Of a stretch of 64,000 nucleotides of DNA, positions 44,986 through 52,862 are shown in pieces. How positions within the stretch are numbered: position 1 is the stretch's first letter; every line of letters starts with the position of its first letter. The translations under genes were made by a program, and so were the position numbers. Source of the DNA: Mediterraneibacter massiliensis (GTDB taxonomy: Bacteria; Bacillota; Clostridia; Lachnospirales; Lachnospiraceae); contig NZ_LN913001.1 in the NCBI RefSeq assembly GCF_001487105.1, positions 1 through 64,000 on the forward strand, given 5' to 3'. Below the pieces are notes generated by a model, which worked only from the letters and a program-made list of their open reading frames with translations, was not told where the DNA came from and made no database searches.

Positions 44986-45915
44986 ATGCCAAACGATGTA
45001 ACAAACACAAACGCAGCCATCTTAACCCTTGATTCTGATGCAGTCTTAGAAACTGCCCAATCAAAAGCAGATCTTATCTGGCACGACATCCAGAATGCCT
45101 ACCGCACCAGAAAAATCCTAACCGGCACACTTGGTGGTATCGAAAAAACTGAAGCGGGCAATCTGATTGCTGTTATCTATTACAAAGAATTTCGGGCAGT
45201 CATTCCAATCACAGAAATGATGATCAACCTCCTTCAAGATGAGGCACACGATTATGGATCGCTGTCTTTGCGTCAAAATAAAGTCCTCAACAATATGCTC
45301 GGCTGTGAAATAGATTTTATCATTAAAGGATTGGATTCCAAAACACGCAGCATTGTTGCAAGTCGCAAAGAAGCCATGCTGAAGAAACGCCAAATCTTCT
45401 ATCTGGATCAGGATGTTTCCGGGCAAACCAAAGTATACGTGGATCGTATCGTGCAAGCCAGAGTCATTGCGGTTGCTGAAAAGGTTGTCCGCGCTGAAAT
45501 TTTTGGTATAGAAACTTCCATTCCTGCCAGAGATTTATCCTTCGACTGGCTTGGTGATGCCAGGGAACGTTTCCATGTAGGGGAACACATTTTGGTACGT
45601 ATTCTGAACGTAGAAGGTGATACACCTTCTACACTCTCAGTTCAGGCAGATGTAAAGAGTGTAGAAGGAAATACCAGCAAAGAAAACTTAAAGAAATGTC
45701 ATGTTCAGGGCAAATATGCCGGTACTGTGGAAGACATCCACAAAGGGACCGTATTTGTACGGTTAGAACTGGGTGTCAACGCTATTGCTCATAGTTGCTA
45801 TGATAACCGCACTGTTGGGAAAAAAGACATTGTTTCCTTTGTTGTCACCCATATTGATGAAGACCGTAATGTAGCTGTTGGCATCATTACACGAATTATC
45901 AAACAAAATATCTAA
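44986..45915 (+). CDS. S1-domain-like RNA/ssDNA-binding protein of the ICE
   Basis: 309 aa. Three beta-rich repeats resembling S1/OB folds: about 50-130 (GTLGGIEKTEAGNLIAVIYY), 150-215 (QARVIAVAEKVVRAEIFGIE) and 240-305 (GKYAGTVEDIHKGTVFVRLE). It probably binds nucleic acid. It follows virD4 after a 19-nt gap with GAAAGGAG and ends before a stem-loop, so it closes this transcription unit. The role in transfer is unknown. Confidence 0.65.
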   Translation: MPNDVTNTNAAILTLDSDAVLETAQSKADLIWHDIQNAYRTRKILTGTLGGIEKTEAGNLIAVIYYKEFRAVIPITEMMINLLQDEAHDYGSLSLRQNKVLNNMLGCEIDFIIKGLDSKTRSIVASRKEAMLKKRQIFYLDQDVSGQTKVYVDRIVQARVIAVAEKVVRAEIFGIETSIPARDLSFDWLGDARERFHVGEHILVRILNVEGDTPSTLSVQADVKSVEGNTSKENLKKCHVQGKYAGTVEDIHKGTVFVRLELGVNAIAHSCYDNRTVGKKDIVSFVVTHIDEDRNVAVGIITRIIKQNI

Positions 45916-45926
45916 TTATAAGCGTA

Positions 45927-45963
45927 GCAAGAAAAGAATACCGATCTTTCCATCTTTTCTTGC
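45927..45963 (+). terminator. Stem-loop after the S1-domain gene
   Basis: GCAAGAAAAGA (45927-45937) and TCTTTTCTTGC (45953-45963) form an 11-bp stem, without a clean T-run. Its right arm overlaps the -35 element of the following toxin promoter. Confidence 0.55.
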
Positions 45964-46001
45964 GATATGAAATTCTTCATGTTATACTGAGCGAGTATAA
46001 C
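45960..46001 (+). promoter_or_regulatory. Promoter of the small toxin gene with a palindrome
   Basis: TTGCGA (45960-45965), 17 bp, TATACT (45983-45988). The -10 is part of a perfect inverted repeat GTTATACT-GAGCG-AGTATAAC (45981-46001), a candidate operator. Confidence 0.6.
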
Positions 46002-46068
46002 TAATCGGGAAAGAGAAGCGGATGCAATTTCGACCAGCCCTCTAGTCTTTAAAGGAGGGTGATGCCCC

Positions 46069-46152
46069 ATGAACACAATGGAAGTACTTACATTGCTTTT
46101 AGTAGTTTTTGCGGCTCTGACTTACATAGATAATCGACATAATAAGAAATAG
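46069..46152 (+). CDS. Short hydrophobic peptide, putative holin-like type I toxin
   Basis: 27 aa beginning MNTMEVLTLLLVVFAALTYI and ending DNRHNKK. One membrane helix (about 5-20) and a charged tail match the short putative holin-like toxins of Firmicutes type I systems. A strong AGGAGGGTG site lies 9-10 nt upstream. It is too short for standard gene callers. Its 3' end overlaps a hairpin and is faced by an antisense promoter (46264-46292). It sits between conjugation genes, where such systems can stabilise elements. Confidence 0.7.
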   Translation: MNTMEVLTLLLVVFAALTYIDNRHNKK

Positions 46153-46257
46153 CATCCACGATAAACCCTGAGAAAGTTTGATGGATGCTATGTCTTAACA
46201 TAGAAATAAATTAAATTTTACTGAGGGCATCAGATCTTGCATCTGATTACCTTTCTT
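46145..46257 (-). ncRNA. Probable antisense antitoxin RNA
   Basis: Minus-strand promoter TTGATT (46287-46292), 17 bp, TATAAT (46264-46269) predicts a start near 46257. Transcription would run through an inverted-repeat region and the hairpin TAGCATCCA/TGGATGCTA (46150-46190), with a T-rich stretch just beyond, overlapping the toxin mRNA 3' end. Ends are estimates. Confidence 0.55.
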
Positions 46258-46423
46258 GATTAGATTATACACTGGGGGGCATGAGAAATCAAGTCCCCCT
46301 TTTTTAATTGCCATTGTTTACTCAACACAACTGAAGGCTGAAAGCTTCAAGTACTTTACAAATGAGTAAAACTAATAATTAGTCATTTCAATCGCTTCTA
46401 TACTCTATTCCCTAATAGTTCAA

Positions 46424-48025
46424 TCAGACATCGTATTTTTCTTCACACTTAATACAATATGTACCTGATCCCCCTCTCATTTCTTCAGGGCACTTTTCTC
46501 CACATCCTGGACACACAAATCCATTTTCATTCGTAGTCATGCAGTCATCGCATATAGGATCCCCTTTATAGTCTCTATAAAATGATTCCCATTCATACCC
46601 TATTTTTTTTCCACATTCCGCACAATATATATCAAAATCAGAATCGCCATCCTCATACGACTCCTCTGTAATAGATGCAGTCTCAATCTCTGCATCTTGA
46701 TATTCAAAATTCTCATTCCAGTTAATTACTGTATCCAATGCTCTTGTGACTAACACTTCAACTTTACCAGAACACTCATGTCTTCTTCCTGGAGAAGTAA
46801 TTATTTCTTTTGTATCGTCATCTCTTCCCCAGTATTCATATGATACACCTGATATTCTTATAAAATAAGAAATAATATATGTTGCCGTACCAGAATCTAC
46901 ATCTATTCTTTCAAAATCATCAAATTCAACATCATCTAACTCCCACTCATCTACTCCCTCCGAACCAATATGAGAATTATTCTCATCAATAAAACTTGTT
47001 CCAGAGTAAGCAATTTCGCTCCAAACAGATTCAAATACTTGCCTCTGTACTTCATCTACAAAAAATTCATCTGTAGCATTCAAAATCAATGATATTGCAT
47101 CTGGAGCCTCAATCATAAACTCCCTCGCAATTGCTTGATATAGATCATATCCAACCAACGGAATCAATTTTAAATTTTTGCCTGTGTCTTTTCTAATCTT
47201 GGTCTTACGCAAAAATTCTTTAACTAATTCTTTTCTAAATAGAATTCTCCCATCATCTAATTTTTCCCACCAATCTTCTTTCACATCATCTGTAACAAAG
47301 ATAATGTTTTTATTATTCAATACCGCGTATTCATACGTCTCAGCCCAAACAATTAAATCTCCATACTTACTAACGCCATCTTTTTTTGCATCTTTATACC
47401 CCGGAGGTGTTTGTGACTTATATCTATACTCACCTTCCTTGCATAGTTTATATATAAAGGATGCAGAAGGTTCGGGCATTTTGCGAAATGAATTCATTAA
47501 ATTAAGAACTTTATCTTCGTCCCAGTTATTCAAGAAATCCAAATTTTGGTGTTCCTCAAAATATGAATCAAATTCATCTTGAAGTTCGCCAACCTTGTCT
47601 ATCAAATTATAAACAAGTCTATCTATATCTGGATAACCATTTCTTGATAGTTCATGACATTGGCTCTTTATTTTATTTTCTATAATTGAAACAAGTTGAC
47701 TACACGCTTCAACCGATTTCTTTATGGATTTTTGTTTTTTACTATATTCTTCTTTTCTATGTTTCTCATATTCCCAATAAACATTAAATGGAATACAAAC
47801 ATAATCCTTTATACTATCTAGACATTCCAAAACAAATTCCGCATAATCTGGCGATGAACGATATATTTTTAAAAGAATATTTGCATCTAATACAACAACA
47901 TAGTTCTTATGCTGAAGAAGATCCTTTAGTGCAATCATTGAATTACTTTGTCTTTCTTCATCATTTATTTCATTAGAACTTTTAACTTTTTCATCTTCCA
48001 ATCCTACTTTAATTTTATTATCCAT
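46424..48025 (-). CDS. Large PIN-like-domain protein with C-terminal zinc ribbons
   Basis: 533 aa. An N-terminal PIN-like nuclease domain (about 38-260): VVVLDANILLKIY supplies the first Asp, NVYWEYEKH a Glu, DLIVWAETYEYA and IIFVTDDVKEDWW the remaining acids, similar to the PIN_8/DUF4935 group. A middle domain (about 300-455) is unassigned. The C-terminus has Cys pairs CAECGKK, CDDC, CPGCGEKC and CIKC for zinc. It is the last gene of a minus-strand cargo operon inside the ICE, 18 nt after the nucleoside phosphorylase. An RNase or defence role is plausible but unproven. Confidence 0.75.
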   Translation of the reverse strand: MDNKIKVGLEDEKVKSSNEINDEERQSNSMIALKDLLQHKNYVVVLDANILLKIYRSSPDYAEFVLECLDSIKDYVCIPFNVYWEYEKHRKEEYSKKQKSIKKSVEACSQLVSIIENKIKSQCHELSRNGYPDIDRLVYNLIDKVGELQDEFDSYFEEHQNLDFLNNWDEDKVLNLMNSFRKMPEPSASFIYKLCKEGEYRYKSQTPPGYKDAKKDGVSKYGDLIVWAETYEYAVLNNKNIIFVTDDVKEDWWEKLDDGRILFRKELVKEFLRKTKIRKDTGKNLKLIPLVGYDLYQAIAREFMIEAPDAISLILNATDEFFVDEVQRQVFESVWSEIAYSGTSFIDENNSHIGSEGVDEWELDDVEFDDFERIDVDSGTATYIISYFIRISGVSYEYWGRDDDTKEIITSPGRRHECSGKVEVLVTRALDTVINWNENFEYQDAEIETASITEESYEDGDSDFDIYCAECGKKIGYEWESFYRDYKGDPICDDCMTTNENGFVCPGCGEKCPEEMRGGSGTYCIKCEEKYDV

Positions 48026-48043
48026 AACTTCTCCTGTAATCGC

Positions 48044-48808
48044 TTACAATACTAACCCAATTTCAAATGCCAGCAACATATATTTCTCTGCCTCAGTAAA
48101 CCCATATAATTCCAAATCCCGCATTTCCCATTTTTCTGAACTTAGATTATCTGCTCCATACAAAAATTGCACAAACGGAATCTCCCTGTACTTGGAGACA
48201 GCCAGCATAGATGCACATTCCATTTCAACCACCAGACAGCCTTCTTCTCTACGTTCCTGAATAACAGGTACAGTTTCTCTATAAATTCCATCTGAAGTCC
48301 ATGTTTTTCCTTTTACATAAGAATATCCACAGGCATTCAGTACATCTTCTAATACGTAAATCGCATGATCCTCCATGTCTATTTCCTCTGATGGCGCTAT
48401 GTAATGGTAGCTTGTTCCTTCGTCACGAATTGCAGAAACTGGAATCACTATATGATCTTTTACCTTCTCGTCATCCAACACCCCGCAGGAACCAAATAAG
48501 ACAAACTTCTTTGCTCCCATCGCTACAACTTCCTCAAATCCAGACACACATGCCGGCGCACCGACTCTGGACAAATAAAACGCAATCTCTTGATTTTTAT
48601 ATCTCATCTTATAAACGGGCATCGCTCCGTTTGCTGTGTAAAGCTCTGCAATTTTTTCTACATCTTTTAAAGAAGAAAATTTTTGAATGATTTTTTCCGA
48701 GAATGTGGAAACACAGATTTCTGGAAAGTTCTCTATTTTTTTCGTAGTATCAACTGGTGTGAACAACGCCGGCTCTGTTATTTTGTCCCTTTGAAAAATA
48801 GTTTTCAT
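48044..48808 (-). CDS. Nucleoside phosphorylase family protein
   Basis: 254 aa. The PNP/UDP phosphorylase fold is indicated by YLSRVGAPACVSGFEEVVAMGAKKFVLFGSCG and the nucleoside-binding VVEMECASMLAVS. It would split or bind a nucleoside with phosphate; the base preference is not readable. A good GGAGG site precedes the start, and it lies between the CPBP gene and the PIN gene with short gaps in one operon. Family members range from housekeeping salvage enzymes to nucleotide-binding parts of defence systems. Confidence 0.82.
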   Translation of the reverse strand: MKTIFQRDKITEPALFTPVDTTKKIENFPEICVSTFSEKIIQKFSSLKDVEKIAELYTANGAMPVYKMRYKNQEIAFYLSRVGAPACVSGFEEVVAMGAKKFVLFGSCGVLDDEKVKDHIVIPVSAIRDEGTSYHYIAPSEEIDMEDHAIYVLEDVLNACGYSYVKGKTWTSDGIYRETVPVIQERREEGCLVVEMECASMLAVSKYREIPFVQFLYGADNLSSEKWEMRDLELYGFTEAEKYMLLAFEIGLVL

Positions 48809-48845
48809 ACTGTTCCTCCTTTTTCTAAAACCTATAATTTATCAA

Positions 48846-49624
48846 TTATTTCTTCTTCATAAATATATAAATTACGCATACAAAGACTGAAGCGAATACT
48901 ATTACTAATCCATATCGTAATGTCGCTGTCAATTCAGGTAGGATCGGAATTATAAAATCAGGTAGATTTGCAAATATATGTGCTGCTATTGCAGGTAACA
49001 AAGATTTTGTTCTTATACAAATTACTCCCAATATCACACCTACTATTAATGAAGCCAATACTAAAACCACACCGCCTGCCATTATATGAAGAAATGCAAA
49101 AAGTAATGCACTTAACACAATCGAAACCATTACCCCATGTTCCTTGCGTAGTTGTGTTAAAATAATTCCTCTGCAAATAAATTCTTCCGTTATTGGTGCT
49201 ACGAGTAAAAGAGCTATGATTTGCAATATCATTCCCAAGTGTGGCATTAACCCAGAATAATACTCCACTCCATTCTGTACTATCTTAGTATTTTCAAAGC
49301 TCATATTATAGGTAAGTAATGAAAACGCCATAGAATATGTAAATGTAATTACACAAGGTAGAATATGGTTTCTAATATCTACTCTTTTTGCCTGAAGTTC
49401 TTCTAACAAGCTTTTTTACGAAGTTTAATGAAAAGAATTAGTATAATAACAGTTAAAATATTACTAATTACAGTCAAAAGCATCATATTGTTATTCACAA
49501 ACATTTCCATCTGCTCTTTGCTTCCACTTGCAGTACCTACTACCATTGAAACCATAGACATTATGATCATTTGGAATACCATATAAAAGAGTATATATCC
49601 TATGGATTTTAGAATACTTTTCAT
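48846..49624 (-). pseudogene. CPBP-family intramembrane protease gene with a one-base frameshift
   Basis: Two overlapping frames belong together: 49624-49403 (73 aa, two membrane helices, ending IKLRKKAC) and 49409-48846 (continuing LLEELQAKRV). The second half has the CPBP/Abi motifs EEFICRG, FAFLHIM and HIFANLPDF, so the catalytic part is complete. The join falls on an A6 run (minus strand CGTAAAAAAGC); one more A would restore a single protein of about 260 aa. It may be a mutation, a sequencing error, or slippage-controlled expression. CPBP proteins often confer bacteriocin self-immunity or protein processing. Confidence 0.75.
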
Positions 49625-49656
49625 AACCTTCCCCTCACTTTCTATTTCTGTCCGTC

Positions 49657-50415
49657 CTAATAATACTTTTCAAATCGACACTGTTCTTTCACTTCTTTTC
49701 CTAATAAGGTAATTGCTTTTTGCGGACAACTACTAATACAGCGATAGCACATCGTACAATTTTTACCACTCATTGCTTTTCCATTAGAAATTGAAATATT
49801 ATGCATTGGACATAACGTTGCACACAATCCACAACCAATACAGCTTTCGTGAATCATCAGCTTATCTGTATAGTTCTGCGTTTTTCCATAAAACCAAAGT
49901 CTTTGTCCAAATAGTCCTACCAAATGAGAAATCCAGGTTATTCCTTCCTTCGGATAGTTTCCACGCTTAATTTCCTGTGAAACAGTTTCTATTTTTTCAT
50001 CCGCTTCTCTTACAATTTTCCTATTCTCTTCAATAGACTTTTTTAATAATTTACTGTCACAAACAGAATCCGGCATCTTTATATGAAGTCCTCCAAGAAT
50101 AATTGCTCCATATTTTTTTAACAATCTTGCAGTACAGCCAGCACCATCGCCACTAAATGCCCCCATCGTCGCAACACACAATATTTTCTTATCTTTCCAT
50201 AAAGTAGGATTTTTCTTAATAAAGTCCCTCACCATATATGGCGCATTAGAATACTGTGTCGGATACCCCAGTAAAATCATATCATTTCTTTTTATTTCTT
50301 CACCAGTGTTACGGCTCTCTATTGGTATTGCCTTTGCAGATGGATCTAATAAAGCTGTTAATTTTTCCACGCAATGCTTTGTATTGCCCGTACCACTTAA
50401 ATATACACCGAGCAT
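49657..50415 (-). CDS. EFR1-type flavodoxin-ferredoxin fusion protein
   Basis: 252 aa from ATG 50415, 8 nt after GAGGAG; the longer upstream frame lacks a site. Residues 1-150 are a flavodoxin-like FMN domain (YLSGTGNTKHC phosphate loop, YPTQYSNAPYMV). Residues about 180-240 hold two [4Fe-4S] ferredoxin motifs (CIGCGLCATLCP and CTMCYRCISSCP). It would transfer single electrons in anaerobic redox metabolism. It is the first gene of the cargo operon; the upstream region (50416-50551) shows AT-rich promoter-like DNA only. Confidence 0.88.
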   Translation of the reverse strand: MLGVYLSGTGNTKHCVEKLTALLDPSAKAIPIESRNTGEEIKRNDMILLGYPTQYSNAPYMVRDFIKKNPTLWKDKKILCVATMGAFSGDGAGCTARLLKKYGAIILGGLHIKMPDSVCDSKLLKKSIEENRKIVREADEKIETVSQEIKRGNYPKEGITWISHLVGLFGQRLWFYGKTQNYTDKLMIHESCIGCGLCATLCPMHNISISNGKAMSGKNCTMCYRCISSCPQKAITLLGKEVKEQCRFEKYY

Positions 50416-50551
50416 TCTTCTCATCTCCTCACTATAAGCGAATCTTTTAGTTTTTATTATACACTCACACTTTTTCATCCGCAATCTCCCTCAAATGCTA
50501 TTTTCTCTCTTTGTCTCTAATCCGGCACATCAATGTCATTATCTGGCACAG

Positions 50552-50668
50552 TTCTGCGATTTACAGGGAAATCTACCCATGCTAGAATGATACTGTCAAA
50601 AAAATATGCAAAGCAGGACACGTCTTTTCCGGAAATCAGCCTCACTTCCGGGTATAGGCGTGTTTTTG
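50552..50668 (+). promoter_or_regulatory. ICE promoter module B with leader terminator
   Basis: TTCTGCGATT (50552-50561), -35 TTTACA (50560-50565), a 17-bp spacer with GGGAAATCTACCC, and -10 TAGAAT (50583-50588). The leader then has ACACGTC/GGCGTGT (50618-50624 and 50657-50663) with inner CGGAA/TTCCG pairing and a T5 run. A further hairpin, AGGGCAAGGTGA paired with TCACTTTGCCCT, lies at 50761-50790, just before the ribosome binding site of the pilin gene. Confidence 0.65.
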
Positions 50669-50813
50669 TTTGCAGGAAAGGAGTCCGTTACAACTGAATA
50701 TAAAATGCTTCCCAATGTATTGACCAGCCGGAAGCTATTGAGGCAGGAAACTATAAGCACAGGGCAAGGTGATGTATTTCACTTTGCCCTCTTTATATGA
50801 AGGAGGTTTTTGC

Positions 50814-51194
50814 ATGAAATATCATGTATTCAAAGATTCACCGCCAGGCAAAAAACGCCATCGGGATTATGGAAAATATCTGTACGCAGGCTTTCTGATG
50901 TTCACCCTGATTGCCTGTAATGTGCAGCCAGTTATGGCTGCTACTATCTGGGACAAAGCTTCAGAAATCATGAAAGACGTATACAACCAGATCATTCTAA
51001 TTTCCACGATTGCTGCTGTCGTAACCGCATCTGTTGCACTATTACTAATGAATTTTTCAAAAAGCGGAAAAACCGTAGATGAATCCCGCGCATGGCTCAA
51101 ACGAATCATCATTACCTGGGCTATCTTGAATGGGCTCGGATTTATCATGGCTTACATCACACCATTCTTCGCAGGTGGAAAATGGAATGGATAA
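50814..51194 (+). CDS. VirB2-like small channel/pilin protein (Maff2-type)
   Basis: 126 aa from ATG 50814, 7 nt after AAGGAGG. A signal-like helix (about 22-42, ending PVMAATIW) and two further hydrophobic helices (about 60-80 and 95-115) match the small membrane proteins that precede VirB6 in Gram-positive conjugation operons. Probably located in the membrane as a channel component. First gene of the second transfer operon. Confidence 0.75.
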   Translation: MKYHVFKDSPPGKKRHRDYGKYLYAGFLMFTLIACNVQPVMAATIWDKASEIMKDVYNQIILISTIAAVVTASVALLLMNFSKSGKTVDESRAWLKRIIITWAILNGLGFIMAYITPFFAGGKWNG

Positions 51195-51218
51195 CGTACA
51201 GAGAAAGGAGTCGTCATT

Positions 51219-51929
51219 ATGGGAATACTTGACGGAATTGTAGAATGGATTGCCGAACAGGTCATGAATATTCTGGATCTGATTACCACCTCTGTATTAG
51301 GTGCATTGGGATGCTCTATGGATACCTTTCTCCGTTACTTTCCGGCAGCCGAAACTATGTATCAGATTTTTCTGGCACTGGCGATTGGACTTATTCTCCT
51401 GAACTGGGTATGGCAGCTTTTTAAGAACTATTTTATGGGTACGGGAATTGATGCGGAAGATCCCATCAAACTCTCGCTTCGGACCTTTATGTTCCTTTTC
51501 CTTACCTTCTATGCAAAAGACATTGTAGATCTTCTGCTAGATATAGCAGGAACTCCCTATGGTTGGATCCTTACAGAAGACTTGCCACCTTTAGAATTTG
51601 GTTCCTTCAACTCTGTCATCACCGTCATTTTAGGTGTGTGTGCCAACGGCGCTGTTGCTATCGTTGCTCTGATTTTAGTGCTAATCCTTGCTTGGAATTA
51701 CATCAAGCTTCTTTTCGAGGCTGCAGAACGTTACATCTTGCTGGGAGTTCTAATTTATACTGCACCAGTCGCCTTTGCAACAGGTGCGTCTCAGGCAACC
51801 GGAAACATATTTAAAAGCTGGTCTCGGATGCTTGGTGGACAGTTTTTTCTTCTTTTGATGAATGCCTGGTGCTTACGTCTGTTCACTTCCATGGTCGGCA
51901 CTTTCATTGCAAATCCACTGTCAATATAG
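51219..51929 (+). CDS. VirB6/TrbL-like polytopic channel protein
   Basis: 236 aa. A short amphipathic start (MGILDGIVEWIAEQVMNIL) is followed by about five membrane helices (about 45-65, 80-105, 130-150, 160-180 and 200-225). The organisation and position between the VirB2-like and a signal-peptide protein are typical for TrbL/VirB6 in Tn1549-like elements. It probably forms the inner-membrane pore for DNA transfer. RBS GAAAGGAG is strong. Confidence 0.82.
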   Translation: MGILDGIVEWIAEQVMNILDLITTSVLGALGCSMDTFLRYFPAAETMYQIFLALAIGLILLNWVWQLFKNYFMGTGIDAEDPIKLSLRTFMFLFLTFYAKDIVDLLLDIAGTPYGWILTEDLPPLEFGSFNSVITVILGVCANGAVAIVALILVLILAWNYIKLLFEAAERYILLGVLIYTAPVAFATGASQATGNIFKSWSRMLGGQFFLLLMNAWCLRLFTSMVGTFIANPLSI

Positions 51930-51942
51930 AAGGGAGGAACAC

Positions 51943-52860
51943 ATGAAACACAGAAAAAAGCTAATGATTTTATTGACACTTACTGCCTGTACGGTACTCT
52001 TTTGCTCCTTTCCGGTATTTGCCGCTGAACTGACAGAAGCACAGGTTGAACAGGCAGTCGCCGAACAGGGAAAGGAAACCGTTACCGGAAATGTCTTTGT
52101 TTGGTTCCTTTGTGCCATTGCCTTTTTAAAGGTTTCGCAGAAAATTGACAGTTTCATGGCAAGTCTTGGAATCAACGTAGGAAACACTGGTGGCAATATG
52201 ATGGCAGAACTTCTAATTGCCGGGCGCAGTCTTGGAAATTCGTTTCGTGGTCATGGTGGTGGCAGCCATGGCAGATCTTCTTCTCCTGGAAGTGCTGCCG
52301 TCGGAGGAACTTTCCTTTCCGGTGGACTTGCCGGAGCAGTAGGACGTCAAGCAGAACGCTCCGCTGTCAATGCAGCTACTGGATATACGGAGGGACCGAG
52401 TATAGGAAACGCTCTGTATCAATCTTCCTTAGAAAAGGGCGGAGACTTTGCCAACAATGTAATCAGTAATATTGCCCAAGGGAACTACGGGCAAGTCGGC
52501 TCCATTACCGGAGAAGGGGCGGAAGCTGCTTTCCAGTCTTACATGGGAATCAGTGCCGATAATAAAGCGGACCATTCCTACACTAATGTAGAAATCGGCG
52601 GTGGAAGGATTACCGGAGTCGAGACTACCCCCGATGGAACCAGTCGGGAATTTGCCATGTATCATGCTGATCAATACACTGCCCCTACTCAGGGCAATTT
52701 TGACACCGTACATTCTGTGGACGGATCCGCCTGGTATCGACAATATGCAGAAGATACAGTTTCTAAAACACCATACGATGCTGGTGATGGAAAAGTAGCC
52801 TACAACGAATCCATCGTACAGAAACTTCCGCCGACACCTTCAAGAAAGGATCGCATTTAA
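51943..52860 (+). CDS. Secreted/membrane conjugation protein, Gly/Ser-rich
   Basis: 305 aa from ATG 51943, 7 nt after AGGGAGG. A signal peptide (1-29, cleavage near VFAAEL), one membrane segment (about 46-62), then a Gly-, Ser- and Ala-rich region (about 75-140) including RGHGGGSHGRSSSPG, and a polar C-terminus. Similar proteins lie between virB6 and the cell-wall hydrolase in Firmicutes ICEs; the role is unknown. The stop is 2 nt from the next start. Confidence 0.65.
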   Translation: MKHRKKLMILLTLTACTVLFCSFPVFAAELTEAQVEQAVAEQGKETVTGNVFVWFLCAIAFLKVSQKIDSFMASLGINVGNTGGNMMAELLIAGRSLGNSFRGHGGGSHGRSSSPGSAAVGGTFLSGGLAGAVGRQAERSAVNAATGYTEGPSIGNALYQSSLEKGGDFANNVISNIAQGNYGQVGSITGEGAEAAFQSYMGISADNKADHSYTNVEIGGGRITGVETTPDGTSREFAMYHADQYTAPTQGNFDTVHSVDGSAWYRQYAEDTVSKTPYDAGDGKVAYNESIVQKLPPTPSRKDRI

Positions 52861-52862
52861 AA

